A DNA stretch of 54,719 bases from Myxococcales bacterium (GTDB taxonomy: Bacteria; Lernaellota; Lernaellaia; Lernaellales; Lernaellaceae), in assembly GCA_012517325.1 (NCBI GenBank), contig JAAYVF010000116.1, positions 1-54,719 of the forward strand, in the 5' to 3' direction. This document shows, one piece after another, positions 14,939 to 25,449 of the stretch. Made by a program: the position numbers and the translations under genes. Positions within the stretch are counted from its first letter, which is position 1; each line of letters begins with the position of its first letter. Below the pieces are notes generated by a model. The model saw only the letters and a program-made list of their open reading frames with translations. It was not told where the DNA came from and searched no databases.

Positions 14939-16167
14939 GCCAGCAAACCGTTGCCGTGCAAAACGTCAAAGCCTCCTGGTTCCGCGAAAAAATCCTGATG
15001 GGCAAAACCGTCGGGGAATACATCCGCGGCTTTTTCACGCCGCTCAACCTGGTCGCCGGCCTGATCCTGGCCGTCGGCCTCCCGGTCATGGCCTACCGCC
15101 TGCTCAAGGGCCTGGGCGCCTCGACCAACCTGAGCGACATCAATCCGTGGGGCCTCTGGCTGGCCTTCGACATGTTCTTCGGCGTCGCCGTGGCGACCGG
15201 CGGTTTCTGCATGGTCGTCGGCGTCTACCTCTTCGGCCGCAAGGACTACAAACCGATGGTCCGGCCCGCCATTCTCACCGGCTTCCTGGGCTACTTCTTC
15301 GCGATCGTCGGCCTCGCGTTCGACCTGGGCCGTTACTGGGCGCTGCCCCTGCCGTTTTACTACCTGGGCACCGCCTCGGTCCTGTTCCTGGTCGCCGAAC
15401 ACCTGGCGCTGTATCTGACGATCCAGTTCGTCGAGTTCCTGCCCGCCGTGGTGGAATGGTTGAACCTGCGGCGGATCCGCCTCTGGCTCGACAAGATCCA
15501 CATCGGCGCGGTCATTCTCGGCTCGGTGCTGGTGATGGGCCACCAATCGGCCCTGGGCGCGATGTTCCTGCTGATGCCCACCCGCCTGCACCCGCTGTGG
15601 TACACGACGTTCATTCCGTACCTGTTCTTCACTTCCTGCCTGGCCGGCGGCCTGTCCATGCTGGTGCTGGAAAGCATGATCTCGCACAAGGTCTTCGGCT
15701 ATCAGGTGAAGGAAACCGACCATGAACTGATGGACCGCCTGACCCTCGGCCTGGGCAAGGCCGCGGCGTTCTGCCTGTTCAGCTACTTCGCCCTGATGGT
15801 CCTGTCGCTGATCCGCGGCATGCAATGGCAGATGCTGTTCCACACCGGCTGGGGCTACTGGAAGCTGTTTGAAATCGCCTTCAGCACCCTGCTGCCGATG
15901 TACCTTTACGCCATGGCGGTTCGCCACCAGAAAGCTTCGCTGGTCCGGTGGGCGAGCGGCATCACGGTGCTGGGCATCATGCTCAACCGGTTCAACGTCG
16001 TGATCGTCGCCCTGAACTGGAACGCGCCGGTCCGCTACTATCCGAGCTGGATGGAAGTGATGCTTTCGCTGACCCTGGCCACCCTGCTGGTCCTGGTTTT
16101 CAAGTGGGTCGTCAACCGCATGCCGGTCCTCTACCGCCTGCCCGACTTCCCCGACGAGGATCATTAG
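14935..16167 (+). CDS. NrfD/HybB-like quinone-interacting membrane subunit
   Basis: 410 aa, start ATG 14935 overlapping the ferredoxin stop and preceded by CAGGGAGG. An amphipathic N-terminus is followed by about ten membrane helices; the first, GFFTPLNLVAGLILAVGLPV, and the NPWGLWLAFDMFFGVAVATG segment are characteristic of the HybB branch of the NrfD/PsrC family. Conserved polar residues in helices (for example the FDLGRYW and GHQSALGAM regions) would line the quinone site. It oxidises or reduces menaquinone and exchanges electrons with the HybA-like subunit outside the membrane. A strong terminator follows, so it closes the operon. Confidence 0.93.
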   Translation: MSQQTVAVQNVKASWFREKILMGKTVGEYIRGFFTPLNLVAGLILAVGLPVMAYRLLKGLGASTNLSDINPWGLWLAFDMFFGVAVATGGFCMVVGVYLFGRKDYKPMVRPAILTGFLGYFFAIVGLAFDLGRYWALPLPFYYLGTASVLFLVAEHLALYLTIQFVEFLPAVVEWLNLRRIRLWLDKIHIGAVILGSVLVMGHQSALGAMFLLMPTRLHPLWYTTFIPYLFFTSCLAGGLSMLVLESMISHKVFGYQVKETDHELMDRLTLGLGKAAAFCLFSYFALMVLSLIRGMQWQMLFHTGWGYWKLFEIAFSTLLPMYLYAMAVRHQKASLVRWASGITVLGIMLNRFNVVIVALNWNAPVRYYPSWMEVMLSLTLATLLVLVFKWVVNRMPVLYRLPDFPDEDH

Positions 16168-16190
16168 TCTCGTTTTTTTAACACTGACCG

Positions 16191-16229
16191 GAAAAGCCGC
16201 GCCCCTTGCCAGGCGCGGCTTTTCTTTTT
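16191..16229 (+). terminator. Rho-independent terminator of the respiratory operon
   Basis: A 13-bp stem GAAAAGCCGCGCC (16191-16203) with GGCGCGGCTTTTC (16212-16224), 8-base loop, followed by TTTTTC. Confidence 0.92.
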
Positions 16230-16278
16230 CAACCGAACTGAATATGGTTAAAAAAACCATCTATCACGGAATCAACCG

Positions 16279-17463
16279 ATGAAAGCCGACGAACTGCGAA
16301 ACTTGATAGCCGGCGGCGAGAGCGACCGCGTCGAATTCAAGAAATCGATCGCCAATCCTGACCGCATCCGGCAAACGGTGTGCGCACTGGCGAACGATCT
16401 CCCGCGGAATGAAAAAACCGGTGTGGTATTCGTTGGCTTGACCGACCAAGGCACTCCTTCCGGTTTGACCATCGATGATAAACTCCTAAAAATACTCGCT
16501 GACATTCGCCAGGAAATTTTGCCGTTTCCGGTGATCGCCATCGAACGGCTTTCCCTGCCGAACGGCGAATGTGCCTACCTCGCCGTCGAGCCGGCCATCG
16601 ATCCGCCGGTCCGGTATAAAAACACCGTCTTCGTGCGCGTCGGGCCCACAACCCGGCAAGCCAATTCGGCCGAGGAATTACGGCTCATTGACAAACGCCG
16701 CGCGCATGAACTTCCATGGGACATTCGGGAAGCGCCATCGCTGACCTTGGACGATCTGAACATTGATTTCTTCCAACGCGAATATCTGCCGATCGCCGTT
16801 GCGCCGGAAGTATTGGCGGAAAATCAGCGTACGATCGATCAGCAATTGCAATCCCTGCACCTGGCCAATCCCGGTAATCCGCCCAAACCGACCCACCTCG
16901 GAATTCTGACCGTCGGCAAGGATCCGCGACAGCACATCCCCGGCGCCTATATCCAATTTATAAGGATCGACGGCGACAACATGGGTGATGCGATCATCGA
17001 CCAAAAGGAAATCGACGGCCCGCTTTCCGAGTTGTTGCGCCGCTTGGACGATCTGCTGGAAATCAATATCCGCAACGCCCTGCAAATTGCCGGCGGGCCG
17101 ACCGACACGCCACGCCCCGATTACCCGCTGCTTGCCCTGCAACAATTGGCGCGCAACGCCGTGATGCATCGCCGCTATGAGGGAACCCACGCGCCCGTCC
17201 GCATCTACTGGTTTCGCAATCGCGTGGAAATCACCAATCCCGGCGGACCATTCGGCATGGTAACACGGGAGAATTTCGGGTCGCCCGGCCTGACCGACTA
17301 CCGCAACCCGCACCTGACCGAGGCGATGAAAAATCTTGGCTTCGTGCAGAAATTCGGCGTCGGCATTCCCATTGCCCAGCAACAACTCGAAAGAAATGGA
17401 AATCCGCCCTTGGAATTTCAAATTGAGGACAATTTTCTCTCGGTGATTCTTAGGAGCCGATAA
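16279..17463 (+). CDS. AlbA_2 (Schlafen-like) plus HATPase_c_4 protein
   Basis: 394 aa. The N-terminal AlbA_2 domain (about 1-135) opens with GESDRVEFKKSI, then a helix ending in ANDLP and FVGLTDQGTPSGL, the usual E-x-x-x-E-F-K and V-G-x-x-D-x-G pattern. The C-terminal ATPase-like domain has QQLARNAVMHRRYEG (about 288-302) and RNRVEITNPGGPFG, matching the N-A-x-x-H-R-x-Y and I-x-N-P-G motifs of HATPase_c_4. Such proteins were long annotated as transcriptional regulators or RecG-like and occur often in mobile or defence islands. The ribosome site is weak. The stop overlaps the next start by one base. A+T content is higher than in the flanks, hinting at acquisition. Confidence 0.88.
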   Translation: MKADELRNLIAGGESDRVEFKKSIANPDRIRQTVCALANDLPRNEKTGVVFVGLTDQGTPSGLTIDDKLLKILADIRQEILPFPVIAIERLSLPNGECAYLAVEPAIDPPVRYKNTVFVRVGPTTRQANSAEELRLIDKRRAHELPWDIREAPSLTLDDLNIDFFQREYLPIAVAPEVLAENQRTIDQQLQSLHLANPGNPPKPTHLGILTVGKDPRQHIPGAYIQFIRIDGDNMGDAIIDQKEIDGPLSELLRRLDDLLEINIRNALQIAGGPTDTPRPDYPLLALQQLARNAVMHRRYEGTHAPVRIYWFRNRVEITNPGGPFGMVTRENFGSPGLTDYRNPHLTEAMKNLGFVQKFGVGIPIAQQQLERNGNPPLEFQIEDNFLSVILRSR

Positions 17464-18473
17464 TGAGTATCCCGGTCATCACTTTTTTCAACAACAAAGG
17501 CGGGGTCGGTAAAACATCTCTGGTCTATCATTTGGCCTGGATGTACTCCGAATTGGGCTATCGGGTCCTCGCCGCCGACTTGGACCCGCAGGCCAATTTG
17601 TCGGCGGCTTTTCTGGACGAGGAGGAGTTGCTCGAATTCTGGCCGGAAGGCAATCATCCGAAAACAATCTTTGGCTTCCTTGAACCATTGATCAAGGGAA
17701 CTGGCGATATCGGCGACCCTTTTCTCAAGCCGATCAATGACAAATTGGCCATCATTATCGGCGATCTTTTGCTTTCCACTTTCGAGGATCAATTGTCCGA
17801 GGTATGGCCAAAATGTCTCGACCGTGATGAGCGCGCTTTTCGCGTCACCTCCGCTCTTTGGCGTATCCTTCAAAAGGGCGGCGAACAGTTCGAAGCCGAT
17901 CTGATTCTGATGGATTTGGGCCCGAATCTTGGCGCCATCAACCGCACCGCGCTGATTTCCTCCGATTTTGTCGTGGTTCCTCTTTCGCCCGACTTGTTTT
18001 CCCTGCAAGGGTTGCGAAATCTAGGTCCCACCTTGCGGAAGTGGCGAAGCGCTTGGAAGGAGCGATTGGAAAGAAATCCAGCCATGGATATTCATTTGCC
18101 ATCAGGATTGATGAAACCCATCGGTTACATCCTTTTGCAACATTCCGTGCGTCTCGACAGACCGGTCAAAGCTTACGAACGGTGGATCGAACAAATTCCC
18201 GATACTTATCATCGAGAACTTTTGGAAGAACGCGAAAGCCTCATTACCGTGTCCTCGGCGGATGATCATTGTTTAGCGCTACTCAAACACTATCGAAGCT
18301 TGATGCCACTTGCCCAGGAAGCCCGGAAACCCATGTTCGCGCTCAAATCGGCGGACGGCGCCATCGGCTCGCATTTGCAAGCCGTGCAGCGGGCGCAAGA
18401 AGATTTCGCTAAATTGGCCCGTAGTATCGCCGAACGAACCGGCATCACTCAACAAACGTTTCAACTTTTATAA
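17463..18473 (+). CDS. ParA/MinD-type ATPase
   Basis: 336 aa. The deviant Walker A motif KGGVGKT (residues 12-18) follows ITFFNN, and LAADLDPQANLSAAF is the A-prime region of ParA. Walker B-like LILMDLGPNLGAINRTAL and DFVVVPLSPDLFSLQGLRNL complete the ParA pattern. The central and C-terminal parts (about 200-336) are longer than in typical plasmid ParA and contain no recognisable helix-turn-helix. No ParB gene follows. AGGAG lies 7 bases before the ATG and the start overlaps the AlbA_2 gene stop, so the two products are probably made in fixed ratio. Likely part of a two-protein system with the upstream gene rather than a partition locus. Confidence 0.87.
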   Translation: MSIPVITFFNNKGGVGKTSLVYHLAWMYSELGYRVLAADLDPQANLSAAFLDEEELLEFWPEGNHPKTIFGFLEPLIKGTGDIGDPFLKPINDKLAIIIGDLLLSTFEDQLSEVWPKCLDRDERAFRVTSALWRILQKGGEQFEADLILMDLGPNLGAINRTALISSDFVVVPLSPDLFSLQGLRNLGPTLRKWRSAWKERLERNPAMDIHLPSGLMKPIGYILLQHSVRLDRPVKAYERWIEQIPDTYHRELLEERESLITVSSADDHCLALLKHYRSLMPLAQEARKPMFALKSADGAIGSHLQAVQRAQEDFAKLARSIAERTGITQQTFQLL

Positions 18474-19031
18474 TCACCACGGAAAAATCCGCTTCTTGCG
18501 CGGCAGCTTTTCGTTGAGCCGGGTGCGGCAGGGCAGGCAGAACTCGGCGGATTTGAAATCCACGTCCTCGACGTAGGTGGACGAGCGCATCACGCAGACC
18601 GGGTCCACGCAGTGCAGCAGGCCGAAGGTGTGGCCCATTTCGTGGATCGCCTCCTTGGCGACGCGCTCGGCCAGGCGCGCCGGATTTTTCGGCAGGCCGT
18701 AAAACTCGCTACGCAGGCGGAAGGTGGAGAGGATCGAGCCGACGCCGTTCAACTGGGCCTCGCCGAAGAGAAAAGTAAAGATGGGGAGAAAGAGGTCGAC
18801 CTCGGCGATACCCTGGATGCGAAACGCGTCCGGCGGCGGGTGGCGGAGCAGGTCGCCCAGCAGCTTGGACACGTGATACTGCTTGCGCACGGCGTCGTAG
18901 GCGTACTGGATGTCGGCGAGGCCGTCGCCGACGCGCACTTCGAGCAGAAAGGTCTCGCCCAGGGCGTTGGTCGCCGCCTCCAACACGGCGGGTTCGACCT
19001 TGCCCAGCGGCATGAGGTAGACGAGCGACAT
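18474..19031 (-). CDS. amzA: Archaemetzincin family zinc protease
   Basis: 185 aa. The signature is complete: HEMGHTFGLLHC, zinc ligands His130, His134 and His140, catalytic Glu131, then Cys146, Met148 in CVM, and a second pair CLPC, which fits the archaemetzincin pattern with a structural zinc. No signal peptide, so cytoplasmic. Length is normal. It lies 6 bases after the sigma-54 regulator gene and is co-transcribed with it. Its stop abuts the stop of the ParA gene from the other strand with no spacer at all and no visible terminator. Substrates of bacterial archaemetzincins are unknown. Confidence 0.94.
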   Translation of the reverse strand: MSLVYLMPLGKVEPAVLEAATNALGETFLLEVRVGDGLADIQYAYDAVRKQYHVSKLLGDLLRHPPPDAFRIQGIAEVDLFLPIFTFLFGEAQLNGVGSILSTFRLRSEFYGLPKNPARLAERVAKEAIHEMGHTFGLLHCVDPVCVMRSSTYVEDVDFKSAEFCLPCRTRLNEKLPRKKRIFPW

Positions 19032-19037
19032 CCCGGA

Positions 19038-20407
<1,370 letters not shown>

Positions 20408-20408
<1 letters not shown>

Positions 20409-22105
20409 CAGACCGGCTCTCCTTTCGCGTTGGCGTCGGACGGCGGCTCCCCGGCGGGCGCCGGCCGTTCGCGCGGCAATACGATGGTGAACGTGGTGCC
20501 CTGGCCCACTTGCGAGGTCACTTGAACGGTGCCGCCGTGCGACTGCACGATCCCGTAAACCACCGACAAACCCATGCCGATGCTTTTCTTGCTTTCCTTG
20601 AGCGAAAAGAACGGCTCGAAAATGCGCGGCAGGATCTCCTCGGGAATGCCCTTGCCCGTGTCGATCACCTTGATCGTCACCTCTTTTTCGGCGGCGCAGT
20701 CCGTCCAGACCCAGAGTTTGCCGCCCTTTTCCATCGCGTCCAGCGCATTGACCATCAGCGCGACGAGCATCTGCTGGATGCCGCTGGAATCGCAGTAGAG
20801 GCGGTCGCTGCCCTCGCCGCCGCTCTGCTTGCCCAGTTCGACGTTCTTCATGTCGGCGCTGTGCTTGATCAGGGCGATGCTCTTGTCGACGATCGAAGTG
20901 AGGTTGTCCCACTTGAACTCGCCGAACGACTGCTTGGAAAACATCAGCAGATTTTTCACGATGTCGCCGACGCGCTTGACCTCGCCGGCCGACAGCTCGA
21001 GGTACTGGTTGATCTTGTCGCCGCTCTGCGGCGGCGGCGTCTCGCGGCCGAGCAGCTTCATCGTCAGCTTGAGGTAGCTCAGCACGCCCGACAACGGGTT
21101 GTTGATTTCGTGGGCGACCATCGCCGACAGCTTGCCGAGCGAGGCCATCTTTTCCTGCATCAGCACGCGGTCGTGCGCCTTCTCCAACTCCGTGGTGCGC
21201 TCGTGAACCTTTTGCTCGAGCGTCCGGCTCCACTCCACCAGGTCGGCGTGCGCCTCGCCCAGCCGGCGGGTCATGACGCCGAACGACTCGGCCATCGCGC
21301 CGATCTCGTCGTTGCCGGCCGGCGGCAGCTTGACGCCGAAATCGCCGTGGGCCAGCGCCGTCGACGCGCGCGTCAACTGGACGATCGGCCGCATCAGGTA
21401 GCGCGAAACCAGCAGCGCCAGCAGCACCGTCGCCACCAGGGTCAGCGCCAGGAAGCCCAGCAGGAACTTGACGTCGGTGTAGTACGGCTCGAGCGCCTCG
21501 TCCTCGAACAGCGCGACGATGATGATCCAGTCGTAGGGCTTGAAGTAACCGACCTTGGCCAGTTTGGTCTTGAGCTTGCCGGAATCGCCGGGCCACGGGT
21601 AATGGATCGTCTTCACCTCGCCGGGCGCCAGGTGAATGGCATCGCGGCGGATCTGTTTGAGTTCCTCGCCGCCGATCATGTTAATGGCGAACAGGTTCTG
21701 CTTTTCGAGGTGGGGATGGACCTGGAACGTGCCGCTGGAATCCAGTACGTAGCAGTAGCCCGTCCGGCCGACGTGGATGCCGCGGATCAATTCGCGCAAG
21801 GTCAGGAAGCGATCGCCCGTCTGCCAGGCCGGCGAGGCGCCGGAAACCTGATCGACCTCGTTGTGGCCTTCCTGCCGGATGCGGTCCAGCGCCTCCTGGG
21901 CCTCGCACAACAGGGTGATCATCTTGACGATGCCGTCCAGCTCGTGCTCGGCGGAGCGCAGATTGAATTGCCGCAGGTTTTGCAGGCTGGCGAAGCCGTA
22001 GCCGACCAGCGGCACCAGGGAAATGGCGAGGAACATCAGCAGCAGTTTGCGGCCGAAGAGACCGAGCGACGGAAACCGCGAGTTTTTCGGCTTTTTTTCA
22101 CCCAT
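20408..22105 (-). CDS. Cache-HAMP sensor histidine kinase (NtrB-like output)
   Basis: 565 aa from ATG 22105; a TTG 45 bases upstream is possible, and neither has a clear ribosome site. TM1 at 21-41, a periplasmic single-Cache-type domain at about 42-210 (GRTGYCYVLDSSGTFQVHP, then YFKPYDWIIIVALFEDE), TM2 at 214-236, HAMP at 237-290, a coiled linker, HisKA with phospho-accepting His332 in AHEINNPLSG, and a HATPase domain with N (MVNALDAM), G1 (DTGKGIPEEI) and G2 (GMGLSVVYGIVQSHGG) boxes. Cache domains bind small carboxylates or amino acids outside the cell; ligand unknown. It signals to the NtrC-type regulator encoded next. Confidence 0.94.
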
Positions 22106-22246
22106 GTTCGTTACATCGCCGCACCGTTGGAAATGACGGATCGAAAACAAACTACCACATATAAACGATTGGTAACACAGTTGTCGCGGCTTGGGTAGGC
22201 GGTTCGTGGCCGAGAAAACGATTCGTGAGGGAAGGCATTATAAAGC

Positions 22247-22290
22247 AAAAAAAACCTTTCCCTGCTTCGTTGGGACGAAGCAGGGAAAGG
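22247..22290 (-). terminator. Rho-independent terminator of the DUF3052-like gene
   Basis: A perfect 15-bp stem, CCTTTCCCTGCTTCG (22255-22269) with CGAAGCAGGGAAAGG (22276-22290), 6-base loop. On the minus strand it is followed by eight U (A run 22247-22254). Confidence 0.93.
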
Positions 22291-22317
22291 TCGGTGTCTC
22301 GCGTTCGTCGTCGCCGC

Positions 22318-22713
22318 CTAGAGCGGCAGGACAAACCCCATGGCCTGGGTGTCGGCGTCGATCGAGCAGATCTTGGTCATTTCCAGGTTGGCCTGGCAAA
22401 CGTCCTGCTGCACGGTTTCGCGCGTGACGGTCAGTTGATTGGCGCGCATGGTTTCTTTTTTGGGAAAGAAGAACCAGAGCTGACCCGTGCCGTCCAGCAG
22501 CGTTTTGTATTTGTTGGCGAGCGCCGTGGCGTCGTCTCCCTCGCGCAACCAGATCAGCACCATGGGCACCTTGGCGCCGGCCGGCACTTCGTAAACCAGC
22601 GAGGCGTGACCGTGCTGTTCGGCTTGGATTCGATCGACGACCTTCGGATCGGGACTCACCATCAACAAACGATCATTCGGCCAAATTCCCAACTTGGCGG
22701 AGATAGATTTCAA
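22318..22713 (-). CDS. DUF3052-like protein
   Basis: 131 aa from TTG 22713, preferred because AAGGAGG on the minus strand lies 9 bases before it; the longer frame starts without a ribosome site. The sequence follows what I recall of DUF3052 proteins: SAKLGIWPNDRLLMVSPDP at the start, a hydrophobic strand (MVLIWLREG), the block GQLWFFFPKKE, and a closing strand KICSIDADTQAMGFV that parallels the family's V-C-A-I-D-x-x-W-S-G-L-K-F. It is a small soluble alpha/beta protein, cytoplasmic, of unknown function. Single gene with a strong terminator. Confidence 0.72.
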   Translation of the reverse strand: MKSISAKLGIWPNDRLLMVSPDPKVVDRIQAEQHGHASLVYEVPAGAKVPMVLIWLREGDDATALANKYKTLLDGTGQLWFFFPKKETMRANQLTVTRETVQQDVCQANLEMTKICSIDADTQAMGFVLPL

Positions 22714-22814
22714 GCGACATCGCCTCCTTGACCAACACTCCCCCCACACAGCTCTTCCATCGCCCCCCGGGAGGTTGCGTCAATTTAATTTTCCGCTACG
22801 ATCCATCGCGAAAA

Positions 22815-23582
22815 TTATCGCGTTAGTATTTCCTCAACACGCTGCATTTGCAAGCCGATCTCTTTTTGGTATTCCATCGCTCCTTCGAGATGCAAATAAC
22901 CTTTCGAGACGGCCTCCACCATCTGGACCTTGGCGGTCAGCACCTGATATGCGGCGTCAAAATCCGGAAACTCGAACAGCACGAACGGACGCCGGCGCGT
23001 GTAGATGCCGCGGCCGGATTTGGTCTTGCCGGCCTTCATGCGCAAGTAGGCCGCCGGGCCGTTTTTCACGGCAAACTGAAAGATGCGGTCCGGGCTGATC
23101 TTCGTCATGTCGGTCATTTCCGGATCGCCGGCCTTGTTGAGCTGCGACATGGCGGTCGTCACCATGTAGAGCAGCAGCTTGACCTTGAGCGCGCGCTTGG
23201 CCGGATCCTTCGGGTCGGCGTCGGGCATAAGGATCTTCAGGCTCAGCAGCAGCGGCACGACGCGCACGATCACGTCGAGCCGGTACAAGCCCTTCACCGC
23301 CGGCAGCGCCAGGCGGCCGGCGAAGAAATCGTTGAGCGACTTGAGATCCTTGAAAACGAACGCCACCGTCGGCTTCTCGTGCCGGCCCTGCACCACCTCG
23401 AGCGTGTCCTCGGCGAAGACCAGGTGGGCGGCGGTGTCGGTGTCCTTGACCTCGAACTGCACCACGCCGGTCAGCTTCTTGGTGAGCAGGCGGATCCATT
23501 TTTCATCCTCGCGCACCACCTTGGTCAGCGGCAGCGCGGCGCGCAAAAACAGTCGGGCCTGGATTTCGTCGGGCGTCGGCAT
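22815..23582 (-). CDS. SCP2-like (lipid-binding type) protein, copy 2
   Basis: 255 aa, exactly the length of the gene at 8076-8843. Shared features: a start of the form (E)IQARLFLRAALPLTKVV against (E)ILARLHLHAVLPVLAKVV, a beta stretch (GVVQFEVKDTDTAAHLVF), a segment KPTVAFVFKDLKSLNDFFAG against KADVAFWFPTPAMLNNLFLG, and a similar helical middle. These show true paralogy. It lies 2 bases after the transketolase C-terminal subunit gene and so is the last gene of that operon. Lipid or hydrophobic ligand binding is inferred from the SCP2-like pattern only. Confidence 0.65.
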   Translation of the reverse strand: MPTPDEIQARLFLRAALPLTKVVREDEKWIRLLTKKLTGVVQFEVKDTDTAAHLVFAEDTLEVVQGRHEKPTVAFVFKDLKSLNDFFAGRLALPAVKGLYRLDVIVRVVPLLLSLKILMPDADPKDPAKRALKVKLLLYMVTTAMSQLNKAGDPEMTDMTKISPDRIFQFAVKNGPAAYLRMKAGKTKSGRGIYTRRRPFVLFEFPDFDAAYQVLTAKVQMVEAVSKGYLHLEGAMEYQKEIGLQMQRVEEILTR

Positions 23583-23584
23583 GG

Positions 23585-24610
23585 CTACACCTCGTCTTCC
23601 CAGTTTTCGTCCGCCTCGAAGTCCATTTTCAGGACGGCCTGAATGGCCTCGATGATGCCGTCGGCGTCCATCTTGTAATAGTGCAGCAGATCGTCCGGGT
23701 AACCGACGATCGAAAACTCGTCCTGCAGGCCGAGTTTGCGCAGCACGCAGCCCTTGCCGGAGGCGGCGATGACGTCGGCCACCGCGCTGCCGAGGCCGGC
23801 GAACACGTTGTGGTCCTCGACGGTGATGACGCGCCGGGTTTCCAGCACCGCTTCCAACACCGCCTGTTCGTCGATCGGCTTGATGGTGTGCATGTCCAGC
23901 ACCTTCACCGAGATGCCCTGCGCCTTGGCCATTTCCGCCGCTTCCACCGCGCCGGCCACCGTGCGGCCCGTGGCGATGACGGTGACGTCGGTGCCCTCGT
24001 GCAATTTAATCGCCTTGCCGATCTCGAAGGGGAAATCGCGCTTCTTGTGCACGGGCGGCTCGAAGCTGCGGCCGATGCGGATGTACACCGGGCCGTCGTA
24101 GGCGATCGCCGCTTCCATCGCCTTGGCGGTTTCGAAGGCGTCGGCGGGGGCGATGACGACCATGTGCGGCATGGCGCGCATCACCGAGAAGTCCTCGGTG
24201 CAGTGGTGCGTCGTGCCGGCCTGGCCGAACGAGGTGCCGCTGTGGGTGGCGATGATCTTCACGTTGCGCTTCTGGTAGGAGATGTCGGTGCGGACGAATT
24301 CCGCGCCGCGCAGCGCGGCAAAGGCGGCGAAGGTGGAGATGACCGGAATCAGGCCGGTGGCGGCCATGCCGGAGGCCATGGCGATCATGTTGATTTCGGC
24401 GATGCCGACGTTGAAGAACCGGTCGGGGTGATCCTTGCTGAAGCGGCCGATCTTGGTGGAGCCGGCCAGGTCGGCGGTCAGGGCGACGATTTTTTTGTTT
24501 TCGTGGCCGAGCTTGGTCAGGACTTCGCCGTAAATTTCGGCTTGGGTCATATGGTCGGCGTCTTCGACCGTCCAGGTGAGGCCTTTCACGGTTTGTTTTG
24601 CCATGGTCAT
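23585..24610 (-). CDS. Transketolase, C-terminal subunit (Pyr and C-terminal domains)
   Basis: 341 aa. Start ATG 24610 overlaps the stop of the N-terminal subunit gene (ATGA). The pyrimidine-binding domain has the catalytic region LTADLAGSTKIGRF and RFFNVGIAEINMIAMASGMA (the conserved Glu that activates thiamine diphosphate lies in GIAE). The THCTEDFSVMRAMPHM and YIRIGRSFEPP stretches are typical of split transketolases. The C-terminal domain has ATGRTVAGAVEAAEMAKAQGISVKV. It needs the subunit encoded next for activity and transfers two-carbon units between sugar phosphates (pentose phosphate pathway), or feeds a specialised sugar pathway. Confidence 0.94.
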   Translation of the reverse strand: MTMAKQTVKGLTWTVEDADHMTQAEIYGEVLTKLGHENKKIVALTADLAGSTKIGRFSKDHPDRFFNVGIAEINMIAMASGMAATGLIPVISTFAAFAALRGAEFVRTDISYQKRNVKIIATHSGTSFGQAGTTHHCTEDFSVMRAMPHMVVIAPADAFETAKAMEAAIAYDGPVYIRIGRSFEPPVHKKRDFPFEIGKAIKLHEGTDVTVIATGRTVAGAVEAAEMAKAQGISVKVLDMHTIKPIDEQAVLEAVLETRRVITVEDHNVFAGLGSAVADVIAASGKGCVLRKLGLQDEFSIVGYPDDLLHYYKMDADGIIEAIQAVLKMDFEADENWEDEV

Positions 24611-25449
24611 TTCCCCTTATAATTCCGGCGGAGCGATTCGAGGGCCTGTTTCGCTTTCGCCTCGTCCAACCCGGCGTAGTGCCAGCCGGCCTGGTTTTCC
24701 ATGAAGTCCACGCCCTTACCCTTGACCGTATTGGCGAGGATGAGCACCGGTTTTTCGGTTTCGGCATGGGCGGTTTCGATCGCGTCGCAGATCTGGTCGA
24801 AGTCGTGGCCGTCGATCTCGATCACCCGCCAGCCGAAGGCTTCCCATTTGGCCTTCAGCGGTTCGAGGGCCATGATTTTCTCGGTTGGGCCGTCGATGCA
24901 CAGGCCGTTGCGGTCGACGAAGGCCGTCAGGTTGGTGACCTTGAAGTGCGCGGCCGACATCGCCGCTTCCCACACCGGGCCGGCATCGAGTTCGCCGTCG
25001 CCCATCACGACGTAGGTGTGCCACTTCTTGCCCTGCAACCGGGCGCCCATGGCCATGCCGATGCCGATCGACAGGCCGTGGCCCAGCGAACCGGTCGAGG
25101 CGTCCACGCCGGCGACCTTCAGGCAGTCCAGGTGCATGCCGAAGGGCGAGCCGGTCTTGTTGAATTTCTTTAGGTCTTTCTTGTCGAAGTAGCCCAGGTC
25201 ACCCAGGATGACCGCGTGGCCGACGCCGCCGTGGCCTTTGCTGAGAATGAAGCGGTCGCGCTGATCCCATTGCGGTTTCTTGGGATCGATCTTCATCACC
25301 CGATAGTAAAGCGCGACCAGAATGTCCGTCTGGCTGAACGCGCCGCCGATGTGGCTGCCGCCGCAGGCCAGCGTGGTGTCGACGATGCCCTCGCGGATCC
25401 GCAGGGCGATCTCCTCCAGCTTCTTCCGTTCTGCAGGTTTTAGCGCCAT
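24607..25449 (-). CDS. Transketolase, N-terminal (thiamine-binding) subunit
   Basis: 280 aa from ATG 25449, with GAGGGA 7 bases upstream; a longer frame upstream lacks support. Hallmarks: GGSHIGGAFSQTDILVALYY, RFILSKGHGGVGHAV, STGSLGHGLSIGIGMAMGARL, and the thiamine diphosphate motif GDGELDAGPVWEAAM ending in DRNG. Split transketolases of this type are frequent in archaea and many bacteria. It is the first gene of a three-gene operon with the C-terminal subunit and the SCP2-like protein. Confidence 0.95.
   Translation of the reverse strand: MALKPAERKKLEEIALRIREGIVDTTLACGGSHIGGAFSQTDILVALYYRVMKIDPKKPQWDQRDRFILSKGHGGVGHAVILGDLGYFDKKDLKKFNKTGSPFGMHLDCLKVAGVDASTGSLGHGLSIGIGMAMGARLQGKKWHTYVVMGDGELDAGPVWEAAMSAAHFKVTNLTAFVDRNGLCIDGPTEKIMALEPLKAKWEAFGWRVIEIDGHDFDQICDAIETAHAETEKPVLILANTVKGKGVDFMENQAGWHYAGLDEAKAKQALESLRRNYKGK

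Noticed and set aside
17463-18473. Chromosome or plasmid partition (ParA of a ParAB system)
   Set aside because: No ParB-like gene and no obvious parS repeats are nearby; the overlapping partner is an AlbA_2/HATPase protein instead.
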